This document shows positions 12,304-25,234 of a stretch of DNA of 64,000 bases, in pieces. Source of the stretch: Gerris lacustris (Eukaryota > Arthropoda > Insecta > Hemiptera > Gerridae); contig OX578276.1 of assembly GCA_951217055.1 (NCBI GenBank), positions 30,527,505 through 30,591,504 on the forward strand, written 5' to 3'. The position numbers were made by a program, and so were the translations under genes. Numbering within the stretch: position 1 is the stretch's first letter; each line of letters opens with the position of its first letter. Under the pieces are notes generated by a model. The model was given only the letters and a program-made list of their open reading frames with translations, made no database searches and was not told the DNA's origin.

Positions 12304-13272
12304 CAGCTATTCTCAAAGGGGTCCATGTGGACCCCCTGGGGGTCTATGGGACTTCATGGGGGGGGGGGGGGGGGGTCTATGATCACCAAGGGGTCTATTG
12401 GGGGTCTATGGACGTCTCTTTAGTGAAAAATAAATTTATAAATAAAAAATAAAAATAAATGAATAAATAAATAAATAAAATGAACATAATAATAATATTA
12501 TTAATAATATTTATAAATGAATATTAAGGTATTCGTATTGTAATAAAAATAATAAGTAAATATAAACTAGATTTGGGGAGGAAGTGAGCATGAGTAATGA
12601 AAAAGTATGTTTTGATAACTTATAAAATATGTCCTTGTAACTTATTAAATATGTCTAATGTTTTGATATGAGAGTTTAATCCCGAAATTAAAACCCCCCA
12701 CCATACCACCTACCCCTTCAACCGGCAAAAACATGTTACTAGCTTGTTTTTAAATGTAATCTGAGTGTTATTCACTGTACAATTTTTATTTTTGAACAGT
12801 AACTTATGTTAACCCTCGAATGGTCGCACTCATGTTCATTACACAATTGGTCGCGGGGGAGCGCGGCGCTCCCCTGCTAAGAATATATTATTTTATTTGT
12901 TTTATCGTGTTTTTACTGAACTATAAAGCTATATTATAATTAAAAATAATGTGAATAAGGTATATCGTCAATATTTTGCCAAAACAACGAATCGGAAAAT
13001 GTTCATACTTCCAAATTTTCACCTTCAACATCGGAAAATAGAGCATTTTTCCAGATGTCATATACATTTCAGATTAGTATATTTGTGGTTTTGGTAAATT
13101 ACCCACGATATTTAAACATATTTATGCTGTTTTCAGTATTTAAAACACACAAGTTTTACACACACACACAATTAGATGTGTATATATATATTATATTCCT
13201 TAGGTAGGGGGTCTATGAAAAAAATAAAATTCCTACAGGGGGTCTATGGAAAAAAAAGTTTGAGAACCCCTG
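12304..13272. mobile_element. hAT-type MITE with exact 8-bp TSD
   Basis: It begins CAGCTATTCTCAAAGGGG and ends TTTGAGAACCCCTG, short TIRs of CAG...CTG hAT type. The 8-bp GATTAGAG flanks both sides exactly (12296-12303 and 13273-13280). Internal GGGGGTCTATG motifs repeat near both ends, including an 18-G run. No transposase is encoded. It lies in the intron of the candidate gene. Confidence 0.92.
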
Positions 13273-13603
13273 GATTAGAGGATAGCGGTGTAAACGCTAA
13301 GTTGGTTCGGAATTTTAACACGCAGTTTTATCTGAATTGCTCCCATTCTCAGCAATAATAATATTAGTGAATTGAGTCTCTATCTTTAGGCTTGGATTGT
13401 CAATATTTTTCCCAAGCTTACTGAAGGTAGCGAAAGCATCGCGATTATTCTAAAATCGAATTTCTGCTTTTAGTCTAAATTCATAAGAAATCCGTTTTTT
13501 GTCATCAAGAAACATTTTTGGTCTTGTGTCTTATAATATAAGTTATAATTATTATTATATTAACATAACAACTTATAATATTAATGAAATTTAAAATTTT
13601 CAG

Positions 13604-13630
13604 GTATTAGCCAGACAGGAAAAACTTTAG
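13604..13630 (+). CDS. Candidate terminal exon of the same unidentified gene
   Basis: The acceptor ATTTTCAG is followed by GTA TTA GCC AGA CAG GAA AAA CTT TAG, which encodes VLARQEKL and a stop. The phase fits the exon at 10801-10848. AT-rich 3'-UTR-like sequence with AATAAA-type signals follows before 14000. The intron holds a hAT MITE. Confidence 0.35.
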   Translation, partial: VLARQEKL

Positions 13631-14775
13631 ATTTCATCATGAAATGCTTCTGGCATTGTTCTCCAGGATGTCAACAAACATCTTAAACATTATATTATTT
13701 ATTTAAACTACCTAATAATTAATTTTCTTTTTTATAAAATATTAAATATTTGAATAATTAGTAAACACTAATTATAATATAAATTATAATTGTTAATAAT
13801 TAATTTATTATTTTGTAATTCTTCAGGCTGAATTATCCTCTTAAAGCCAAAGAAATTAATTTAAGACTTTCTATTTTAATTTATTAATGTAATATAATTA
13901 TTACGTTTCTAAACTTTTTGTTTTAAGTTAAATATATTATTCACATATAGATGCTTAATTAAAAAAAATAAATTAAAAAATGGAAATTGTATTGTTCTAG
14001 GAACTGATTAGGTACAAATATTGTGAATGTTTATTTATTAATTATTTATTTATAATTATGGATCTCATTTCTTTTTAGTTATTAATAAAAAAATTATGTT
14101 AGAATGAAGATTTGAATTAATTGAAATTTGATTGTTTTGTTGTTGTTATTTGTTTTAATTAATTCATTTTTAATTATATTATTTTCAAGTTTACCGAAGG
14201 TAACGGAAGCATTGTAAGCAAGTGTAATCATCCGGAATAATATTTGCCAGGAATTGCCTTCTGTTTGTCACTTTACAAACTGAACTCGATTCAGAGCCAT
14301 GTTCATTGTTCATGGTTACAATGATGCATATTGCAATGTTAATGTTCAAAGGTTATTTAAAAAATTTTACTTTTATGAATACTATTTAGGTATAATTTTT
14401 GAAAAACTGAATTGGTATTTCTCAAAAATGGTTCAGAGTAATAAGATTTTTTTTTTTAATACCAGTTCACAAAAAAGGTCAAGCTATTCCATGAAAAATT
14501 TAGTTTCCAAGATATTGAATGAAAACTAAATTATGTTCTCACTGGGAATCGAAGCAGGTTCAAATACAACCACCGTTCATTTCCCTAGCGGGGTGACATT
14601 ATTTTTATGGAATATTATTCAATGCTCATATACATAATTTTTAGTATCTCTTATATTCTGATATCTATCTCATTATATTTTATTTATTAATTATGTGGCC
14701 TTTGGTTCAGTAATAAACCACGAGGACGCTCTTAACCACACTAATTAGCAGATTTTTTTTATAATGAATGCTAAA
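13631..14775. other. AT-rich; possible 3' UTR then repeats
   Basis: The first part could be the 3' UTR of the candidate gene. A copy of the hairpin-headed repeat (TTTACCGAAGGTAACGGAAGC) is near 14190. No gene was seen. Confidence 0.4.
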
Positions 14776-15056
14776 TAAGTAGTAGGGAGACGAGAGTTCT
14801 ATGATGATCTAGCCTGCCTGGCTATTGTTATTTTGGGAGCATGCTATTGTTAATTTGGGACCCTGGCCGTTGCTTGCTCAGAGCCCCCTGGTTCCTTCTA
14901 GAAGGTTCGGCCCCTTCACCTGCTGTTAGAAAGCCCACCCCCCACCCTGTCCTTCCTAGGTCGTTGTCTGCTACGCTATTTTGAATTGCCCGGGTGTTTT
15001 TTTTTTTTCAAATATGCCGCCATCTTCTAGAGTTGAGATTTCCTGTAAAAAATCTG

Positions 15057-15129
15057 TCCCTTGGTTGGGTGTCGAACCTATGACCTTCGGAACGTGAGTC
15101 CGATGCCTTATCCATTCGGCCACAAGGGC
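15057..15129 (-). tRNA. tRNA-like sequence in left arm (probable pseudogene)
   Basis: It is the mirror of 28741-28813. On the minus strand it folds with a D-arm GTGGCCGAATGGATAAGGC, a 5-bp anticodon stem and loop CTCACGT (CAC), and 6 of 7 acceptor pairs. The T-stem has mismatches, so it is more likely a pseudogene or SINE head. Confidence 0.5.
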
Positions 15130-15209
15130 TGTTAGGTTTATACTACACAGAGTTAGTATATATATAATTTTTAAAATTAGGATTTATTATGTTATTTTTT
15201 CCCATATAT

Positions 15210-15246
<37 letters not shown>

Positions 15247-15417
15247 CACATGTTACTTTTATTGGGTTTTAACTCCGTGTATCTTCTAATGGTCTATGGG
15301 GGGAGGTTACCTTTTACTGAAGACTATTTTTTACTAAGGGTAGGAGAACCTAGTTATGTAATAAAAATTACAAGTTTTATTTGAAATGTTTTATTTTATT
15401 TTATTTATTTATTTTTT

Positions 15418-15459
15418 GATCTGAAGTCTGATTCCTTTGCCACTATACCGCGGGGGTAG
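15418..15459 (-). other. tRNA 5'-half-like fragment, left arm
   Basis: On the minus strand it reads CCCCGCGGTATAGTGGCAAA and then an anticodon-like GACTTCAGATC, an A-box-like tRNA half with no T-arm. The mirror copy is at 28411-28452. Confidence 0.4.
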
Positions 15460-15899
15460 TTAGCTATATACACCGAGTTAGCATATATTTACTTTTTCGT
15501 TTTAAAAATTAGTTTGTTTTTTTCCACACATTGTTGTTTTTTATTACCCCAGGCATAATGGTGAAGGGTTTTGTACCTTGCTTGATGGAGGCTCGGTTGT
15601 AACCCTGTTAGGGTATGGGTCATTTTACCTTTCTTCTACTTGCAACAATATGAGTCAGTTATATTCAAGTAATGTGCTGTAGCATTAAAACATAGATACA
15701 CCAACAAACACTCACCGACTCAGTAATATTCATGACCTCAGCACTAATATATGTTTAATAAGCTTGGCACACCCAGAGCTGAGCGCACTTCTCTTATCAT
15801 TTTTGCCATTTGTATTTTGTTTATTTACGATACATCTTGAATCTCTGTTCAGGGTTGTCCCCACTACAGAGATAAATTGATGAGATAGTTTATGTATAT

Positions 15900-16500
15900 T
15901 AAAATTGCTTCGAAGCTTACCACAAGGTGACGAAAGCTATGCGATCGTTCCGGAGAACGAAAAGCTTTTAGGTCACCGATTTCAAAAATGCCAGGACAGA
16001 AATCCATTTCGAACATCAGGAACAGTTTTAGTTCTGTGTCTGTCTGTCGGTACATGTCGCTCAAATTTTGCGAACCCACTTAATATCTGCTCTTCCAATT
16101 TTATTGAAATTTGGGTGGTAGCCCATTATTGGTCCTATATAAGTTGAACCTTATGCGCCCATTTGTTTTTCTTCCACATGTGCACAAACATACATTCATT
16201 GACACCTATATCTTCAAATGTACATTTCTGATTTTTATGAAATTTGGATGGTAGGTTATAATTAGTCCATTGTTGGTCTCATATAAGTTGAACCGTATGC
16301 GCCCATTTGTTTATCTTCCCCATGTACACAAACATACATTCATTTACACCTATATCTTCAAAAGTTCCTATCTGATTTTTATGGAATTTCGGTGGTTCAT
16401 CGAAAGTTGCCCGCAGATAGCCCCAGATTAATTCCAACCTGCTGTGCTCTTTAAATTTTGCTAAATTGATACTTTTATACAAGTAGAAAATCAAAACAAT
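15900..16500 (+). repeat. Hairpin-headed dispersed repeat (family C), left arm
   Basis: It starts CGAAGCTTACCACAAGGTGA, a hairpin-like head. CAGGACAGAAATCC, TGTCTGTCTGTCGG and two tandem 128-bp-spaced blocks with CAAACATACATTCATT follow. Relatives are at 35180 and 45525. The mirror copy is at 27370-27970. Confidence 0.6.
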
Positions 16501-16679
16501 TTGACAGATTTTAAATAACGGGGGAGAAGTTAAATAAATTGGACAATAATAGAATTTAAATGCATAAAATGATTATATTTTTTAAATAGGAGGCGAGGAA
16601 CCTTGTGCCACGCTAATTGGAAGAGTATTTTTGTATTTTTTATTTAAAAATTAATTTTGTTAGAAATATTAATTTCAAC

Positions 16680-16870
16680 AGAGTTAATTTAACTGGTGCA
16701 GTCATTCGAACCGACTTTAAGTCTACTGAATGAACATCAGTTGATTTTCTTCAAGGAGAATTCACCAAGACAGTCGGACCTAGAAACTTTTAGGTCTCAG
16801 ACGGTGTGGTCCAATTAACCACCGGGGCTTCATCGTGTATATCGGAGCAGCTGATCCTCTCTCCACAGAT
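16680..16870 (-). mobile_element. tRNA-derived SINE head, left arm
   Basis: On the minus strand it reads GCCCCGGTGGTTAATTGGAC and CGTCTGAGACC, then about 80 bases later GGTTCGAATGACT, an A-box and B-box layout. The mirror copy is at 27000-27190. Confidence 0.5.
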
Positions 16871-18399
16871 CTAAACTTAAAGGAGCTTGGAGGAACATGT
16901 TGATGTCAGTCATCTCACTGGGAGGTATTTTAACTACTTATTTATTTATTATTAATAATTTGAATACAAATTGTGAATTTTAAATTAGATTGTGTTAAGG
17001 AATATAAAACCAAATAGTCAAATGAATATTAAGATAACTAATTTGAGCATTAAATAATTAAAGTGAGCGTAAGCGAGCTTCTTACACTCAATAAAAAATA
17101 TGCATCCTGTCTGTCTGTTTGTCTGACAGTAACGTTTACGTGCTCGACGATAACTTAAGTAAAAGTTGATCGATTTAGTTGAAATTTTGTATACATGTGT
17201 TCGCAAGCAACGCTCGCGTGAACTTCGCGTGAGCTTCAAATGTAAAATTGGAATTTGACATAAAGATTCTATCATCATCTACTCTATGAGACAAACCTAT
17301 TTTTCCTTATCAAATTTTTCAGTAAAACCAACAGCTACACCGCTATGAAGTATAAAGATCCAAATTTTTAAGTTTTTGGTAGTATTCATATTACGGAAAT
17401 ATTAAATTTTACTTTAAAAATTCTCCCTTCTACTTCTGTATGTCTCCCGTAGTTATTGATAATTATAATTTGATTTAAAGTAATAAAGATCGCTAAAACT
17501 GTTAAAGTGGGCCTAAACCGTTAAAATAGAGAAAACAACGTTTTTACCAATATCTTATACGTTCTAAGGTAACGATTTTAATAAAACTTCATATACATCG
17601 TCTAAAGTACAATTGAAACAGGCATGTAAATTTTCAACTTGATTCAAGCAGAAGTTTTTGTGTAGCAAATCTATAATAGTTTTTATGTTACACACATAAA
17701 AAGTGAAAAGAGGCGTTTGTAGAATAGTCACCCAATTTTTAAATAGAGTAAAAAATAAAACATTTCTGAAATATGATTAGCTAATTTTTACAATTTATGC
17801 AAAAACGAGGTGAGAAATTTTTCTTTGAAAAGTAAAAACAAACATGTATTGTACTTACTTTTTAATAGTAAAATCTAAAAATTGTTTACGGTCATTTCAG
17901 CACAAAATATACAATGCACATGAAAACACGAAAATTAAAAAAAAAATTACACCTTTCTCTTTCTAAATCAAACCAACTAGTTAGCAAGAAATAAAATAAA
18001 AACAGAAAATATTCCAAAGAAATGAGGATGATGAGAAAAAGAAAAAAGAAAAAATACAGAGCAATTATGTACTCTTTATGGTTAACTCTTAGAAACAGCA
18101 AGAATCATTTGACTAATTTCTTTGAATTTAAATCCTTCTTAATAATTCTTATAAAAAGATAGAAAGTAAAGTGGGTTTTCTTATGTAGAGTTTTTTTTTA
18201 TTTTATTTTACAAAGCTTTTCCAACCAACACCTAACTCTACATAAGAAAACCTCTCAAGTCCACATAAGAAAACTTTCAATTAAAGTGGGTTTTTTTTTC
18301 ATATTATACTACAACTAGTATGTAAGTTCTAAGAAATTAAATTAAAAACCCGAATGTTTCAAAATTATAATAGGTATTCTCACTAAAATATATATATGT

Positions 18400-18610
18400 A
18401 TTTGTTTTTACTTTGGTCACTTTAACCAAAATTAATTTACTTCAAGGGACCAGAAGAAGGTGGTCACTGGTCAATACAGGCAGATGGTTACAATAAGCAG
18501 AAGAAAATGTACGAGAAAGTATTGCATTTCTGAAGGGACCATGAAAAAGTGGTCACATTGACCAGGTGGTCAATATACACGGGTGGTCACTTTAGCAGGT
18601 TTTACTAAAC
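18400..18610. repeat. GGTCACTTTA-bounded fragment in left arm
   Basis: It has repeated TGGTCACTTTA/ACCACCTGGTCA motifs in both orientations between 18415 and 18600, typical of a DNA-transposon end. It is mirrored at 25260-25470. Confidence 0.4.
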
Positions 18611-18635
18611 ATAATTAAGTTGTCTAAGAGATCAC

Positions 18636-19345
18636 GTGACCTTTCAGGTGTCTGGGAGGATTGTCAGGATTGGTCCGGGACTATTGGATTGGAATGGTCG
18701 AAAAGGGAGTCATGGAAGGGTTTATATCTGGAAATGGCTAGTTCACGGACAAAAGGTGCTTAGAGGTCATCATGGAGAAGGAAATTATAAACAAAGAAGG
18801 AGGCGACAGCTATTTTGCTTAGGTCATTAGATTGGAGTGATTGGATGCGATAGGGAGTGGAAAGTGTGGTGCATTCACAGAGTTCTATTTCAGATGTCTA
18901 TATTGGTTTTATTATTGTGTTGTGTAAAAGTCTGTGTAAAAGTTTATAGCATGTATTGCATGTTTGACATTTATGTGTAGTGTGATGTGACCATGCTAAA
19001 CGACGATCTAAGAATATACCCAGGTAGCGGGCTAGAATGTGGTAGTAAAGATTTGTATAAGGGTTACAGGTTCACATATACCGTGCTTTAAAGCGAAGGC
19101 CCGTGAGAGCTTTTCGTTTCGTTTACCTTGATCCGCCATTTCTTGAACCAGATTTCAAGGAGAGTAAGGTGCTGTTGGATATGGTTGGAGGCTGTACGTA
19201 AGGACTTATATGTACGGATAGGATGCACTTATAGTTATAAGAAGCAAAAACTGTTGAAGGATGCCGAGGATTGTCGCGGAAGTATAGATGGAATAAAGGA
19301 TAGGACCTAAAACGCTACTCTGGGGCACCCCAGCATTTGTAGGAA
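18636..19345 (-). pseudogene. Jockey-like LINE RT fragment, left arm
   Basis: On the minus strand a GVPQSSVLGPILYSIY motif (RT block before the YxDD motif) is followed in broken frames by WFKKWRIKVNETKSS, YLGIHLDRRLTW-like and IHxxN sequence. Several stops and shifts make it non-functional. It was inserted next to the protease remnant before the palindrome formed, since both arms carry it. Confidence 0.7.
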
Positions 19346-19439
19346 AATAAAAGAAGTCGAGAAGTTGTTGGAATATTCAAAAATAATTACAACACTACAC
19401 AAAATGAACTAAGTGTAAACGCCCCCACACCGATAGATG

Positions 19440-19835
19440 TAGATCAAACCAGAAGTACTAGGATGTTCGCAGAAGCAGGGATGTGTGGGCTAGACAAGCG
19501 CTAACAAACATTGATATTATCACGTATTATGCGTTAAATAAATTAAAAATTCCTCAATTCAGACGTGTATTTATGCGAAATGAGTTACCATGTACTCCAT
19601 TCCTTAATGAATGTGGTATAATTAATTTGAACAACTCAAGTAAAATTGGTTGTCATTTGGGTTGCTTATTAAAAGAATAAACAGATAAATATTATTTAGA
19701 TTCGTATGGGAATGCAAATCCACCTAAAAATCTCGTTACATACGGGGAAAAATAAATAATACTATAATCAAGACAGGATTCAAGAATATAACGATCCACC
19801 AATCTGCAGACCCCTTTGTTTGATTGTGTTTTCAT
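19440..19835 (+). pseudogene. Adenain-like cysteine protease remnant (Polinton/adintovirus-like), left arm
   Basis: An open stretch (19483-19680) resembles the N-terminal half of the adenovirus-type maturation proteases of Polinton/Maverick and adintovirus-like elements: FRRVFMRNELP, then CGIINLNNSS and a histidine where the family has GTHW. The Trp after it is lost and a stop follows soon. In other frames downstream are traces of the family's DSxGN..PP segment and the Cys-containing end. It is broken and non-functional; this is family assignment by pattern only. Confidence 0.55.
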
Positions 19836-19970
19836 TTATTGGCAGAAGGTAAACCATCTAATGTTATTATAAGCATCTTACGGAAAGACAAATATTTCTG
19901 GGTTAATAATTTTCCCTACCTTCTAAATTCTTCATAATTTATTTTGTATATAATATAAGAGCATAACGAA

Positions 19971-20980
19971 ATGGCCAACGTCTATGAACAATACATAAAT
20001 GACATCATTCGTTCGGACTATAAACATTACTTTTCAACAAGCGTATACAATTTCAATGCTCCAAACAAAAAATATAATTCAATATCGACTATTGAGATTC
20101 ATTTTTAATGTCTAATTACCAGTACCTAATATCAGGGACATATACAAAGAAGACGGAACTTTGTATGCAGATAAGTCAAACATTAAATTGATTGGCAAAT
20201 TTGTACCGTATTTATTTACCCGGATTGAAGTAAAAAAACAAACAAACATAATTATTCAATTGATGAAGTAGATTTTCCTGGAGTTACTAGCACTGTTAAA
20301 GGTTTAATTACCTACAACAGTACGTACACGAATTCACTTAAGAATACTGGTTTTATTTCTGTGTACGAAGGCTCACCAAACAAGTTTCAATTCAAGTATG
20401 AGGTAATCTACCTCAATTATAAATGGCGGATTTACAGTTTCATTCATCGGATCGGATGGTAGTGATGGTTTGTAACGATGGAAAACAAAAAAGAACGGTG
20501 TTGATGATCTAACCACGTTACCACCAGAAGGAAAAGTGTAAATTACCGATTTAATTATTAGAGCCCCAGCTCAAAGAGTTTAATCTAGCGTCAAAGATTA
20601 TGCTTTGAAAACAACTGACTCATTTGAAGTCGGTCATGTTCCATTTTCGAAGTTGGCAGTGTTTTGAAAGGACGGGGGTGACCATTACCACGCCTACATT
20701 TGTGCTTGTTACATTCCAAACTAAAAACCAGCAAAATTGATCAGACTTCCCTAAACTTGATGTAAAAAATATTCAAAACAAAAAATTGACGATGTTTTAT
20801 ACCCGGAGGAATCACAAGAGGAGTTTGATCAAAAAGTTACACTGTAGCGTATGAGATGTACATAGATTTTAAACCTGTTTATAGTTCTGAAGAAAATATG
20901 TTCCTCGATCCACAAACTTTTTTGTGAAGAAATGTGTGTTGGTTATCGATACGAGTAAACAGTTAAAAACGTTTCAAATT
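19971..20980 (+). pseudogene. Remnant of a virion-type protein gene next to the protease, left arm
   Basis: It starts with an ATG 135 bases after the protease remnant (MANVYEQYINDIIRSDYKHY...). The coding potential continues in all three frames with at least four stops or shifts. Position directly after the protease and the beta-rich look suit a structural protein of a Polinton/adintovirus-like element. Similar ORFs are common in insect genomes as uncharacterised proteins. The exact family is not known to me. Confidence 0.45.
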
Positions 20981-21093
20981 CAAAATCAAATATTATATTA
21001 TATGTTGATTTCTTGAAGCTTGCATCAAACGGTACACTCGCCCACATAATAATTGTGTCTCATACGAATTTGATTTACGATATAATAAATAAA

Positions 21094-21436
<343 letters not shown>

Positions 21437-21437
21437 A

Positions 21438-21488
<51 letters not shown>

Positions 21489-22296
21489 GTCGTTTTAATT
21501 TGTTTTGTTTCACCCACAAATTTTGAAGTTGGTTACAATAAAAATTAAAATTAATTATTCTTTTACTTACAAGCCTCTTCGATTAAAGAGAGTTAACATC
21601 TAACGATGTGTGTCTATTATATAATAGAAGAAAATATTAAATTAAATGTTTGAAAATAAAAATGAAAAAATTTGTTCTTAAAGACGATTATAATATATTC
21701 AAGAAAATATATAATTTTAAATATAATAGAGTGTATAAATAAAATATTAAGGTAAATTTAAATTATAAATATAAAAGTGGTGTATGTCCTTGAAATATTT
21801 TGATAATACTATTTCATTAATTACTTAATGGAAAAATTTAAATGAAAAATAATTATAAGTTTATAATACTAAATATATAAACATTTAGTAATAAAAATAT
21901 ATTATATACTGAAATGATTAAGGTAAAACAGATGTTAGGAGGAAATATTAGATTTAAAAAAATGAAGTATTTTCTTATTTTTATTTTTTATATATTTTAT
22001 ATTATTTATTTTATTTTTGGTAATTAATATGATCGGTGTTGGGATTTTTATTTTCCTATCACTAAAATAAAAGGGCGGTTCACCCTCAAACGCTAATGGG
22101 CAATGTCGGCCTAGGTCAATGATTGCCCTCCCCCGAAATACTGGAAACGATGAGAGTATTAAACTCTAGATTTTCATTATTAATTAATTCTATTATAAAT
22201 AATATTTATAAATATATATATTATGTCGTTTTAATTTGTTTTGTACAGCCCCTCTGCTGATATATTTCTTTATTTTTCTTTTAACTTTATTCATCG

Positions 22297-22774
<478 letters not shown>

Positions 22775-22889
22775 TTTATTTATTATATCGTAAATCAAAT
22801 TCGTATGAGACACAATTATTATGTGGGCGAGTGTACCGTTTGATGCAAGCTTCAAGAAATCAACATATAATATAATATTTGATTTTGAA

Positions 22890-23899
22890 TTTGAAACGTT
22901 TTTAACTGTTTACTCGTATCGATAACCAACACACATTTCTTCACAAAAAAGTTTGTGGATCGAGGAACATATTTTCTTCAGAACTATAAACAGGTTTAAA
23001 ATCTATGTACATCTCATACGCTACAGTGTAACTTTTTGATCAAACTCCTCTTGTGATTCCTCCGGGTATAAAACATCGTCAATTTTTTGTTTTGAATATT
23101 TTTTACATCAAGTTTAGGGAAGTCTGATCAATTTTGCTGGTTTTTAGTTTGGAATGTAACAAGCACAAATGTAGGCGTGGTAATGGTCACCCCCGTCCTT
23201 TCAAAACACTGCCAACTTCGAAAATGGAACATGACCGACTTCAAATGAGTCAGTTGTTTTCAAAGCATAATCTTTGACGCTAGATTAAACTCTTTGAGCT
23301 GGGGCTCTAATAATTAAATCGGTAATTTACACTTTTCCTTCTGGTGGTAACGTGGTTAGATCATCAACACCGTTCTTTTTTGTTTTCCATCGTTACAAAC
23401 CATCACTACCATCCGATCCGATGAATGAAACTGTAAATCCGCCATTTATAATTGAGGTAGATTACCTCATACTTGAATTGAAACTTGTTTGGTGAGCCTT
23501 CGTATACACAGAAATAAAACCAGTATTCTTAAGTGAATTCGTGTACGTACTGTTGTAGGTAATTAAACCTTTAACAGTGCTAGTAACTCCAGGAAAATCT
23601 ACTTCATCAATTGAATAATTATGTTTGTTTGTTTTTTTACTTCAATCCGGGTAAATAAATACGGTACAAATTTGCCAATCAATTTAATGTTTGACTTATC
23701 TGCATACAAAGTTCCGTCTTCTTTGTATATGTCCCTGATATTAGGTACTGGTAATTAGACATTAAAAATGAATCTCAATAGTCGATATTGAATTATATTT
23801 TTTGTTTGGAGCATTGAAATTGTATACGCTTGTTGAAAAGTAATGTTTATAGTCCGAACGAATGATGTCATTTATGTATTGTTCATAGACGTTGGCCAT
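22890..23899 (-). pseudogene. Remnant of a virion-type protein gene, right arm
   Basis: It is the mirror of 19971-20980 with the same breaks. Confidence 0.45.
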
Positions 23900-24034
23900 T
23901 TCGTTATGCTCTTATATTATATACAAAATAAATTATGAAGAATTTAGAAGGTAGGGAAAATTATTAACCCAGAAATATTTGTCTTTCCGTAAGATGCTTA
24001 TAATAACATTAGATGGTTTACCTTCTGCCAATAA

Positions 24035-24430
24035 ATGAAAACACAATCAAACAAAGGGGTCTGCAGATTGGTGGATCGTTATATTCTTGAATCCTGTCTT
24101 GATTATAGTATTATTTATTTTTCCCCGTATGTAACGAGATTTTTAGGTGGATTTGCATTCCCATACGAATCTAAATAATATTTATCTGTTTATTCTTTTA
24201 ATAAGCAACCCAAATGACAACCAATTTTACTTGAGTTGTTCAAATTAATTATACCACATTCATTAAGGAATGGAGTACATGGTAACTCATTTCGCATAAA
24301 TACACGTCTGAATTGAGGAATTTTTAATTTATTTAACGCATAATACGTGATAATATCAATGTTTGTTAGCGCTTGTCTAGCCCACACATCCCTGCTTCTG
24401 CGAACATCCTAGTACTTCTGGTTTGATCTA
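24035..24430 (-). pseudogene. Adenain-like cysteine protease remnant, right arm
   Basis: It is the mirror of 19440-19835 with the same breaks. Confidence 0.55.
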
Positions 24431-24524
24431 CATCTATCGGTGTGGGGGCGTTTACACTTAGTTCATTTTGTGTAGTGTTGTAATTATTTTTGAATATTCC
24501 AACAACTTCTCGACTTCTTTTATT

Positions 24525-25234
24525 TTCCTACAAATGCTGGGGTGCCCCAGAGTAGCGTTTTAGGTCCTATCCTTTATTCCATCTATACTTCCGCGACAAT
24601 CCTCGGCATCCTTCAACAGTTTTTGCTTCTTATAACTATAAGTGCATCCTATCCGTACATATAAGTCCTTACGTACAGCCTCCAACCATATCCAACAGCA
24701 CCTTACTCTCCTTGAAATCTGGTTCAAGAAATGGCGGATCAAGGTAAACGAAACGAAAAGCTCTCACGGGCCTTCGCTTTAAAGCACGGTATATGTGAAC
24801 CTGTAACCCTTATACAAATCTTTACTACCACATTCTAGCCCGCTACCTGGGTATATTCTTAGATCGTCGTTTAGCATGGTCACATCACACTACACATAAA
24901 TGTCAAACATGCAATACATGCTATAAACTTTTACACAGACTTTTACACAACACAATAATAAAACCAATATAGACATCTGAAATAGAACTCTGTGAATGCA
25001 CCACACTTTCCACTCCCTATCGCATCCAATCACTCCAATCTAATGACCTAAGCAAAATAGCTGTCGCCTCCTTCTTTGTTTATAATTTCCTTCTCCATGA
25101 TGACCTCTAAGCACCTTTTGTCCGTGAACTAGCCATTTCCAGATATAAACCCTTCCATGACTCCCTTTTCGACCATTCCAATCCAATAGTCCCGGACCAA
25201 TCCTGACAATCCTCCCAGACACCTGAAAGGTCAC
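24525..25234 (+). pseudogene. Jockey-like LINE RT fragment, right arm
   Basis: It is the mirror of 18636-19345, including the GVPQSSVLGPILYSIY motif near 24537. Confidence 0.7.
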
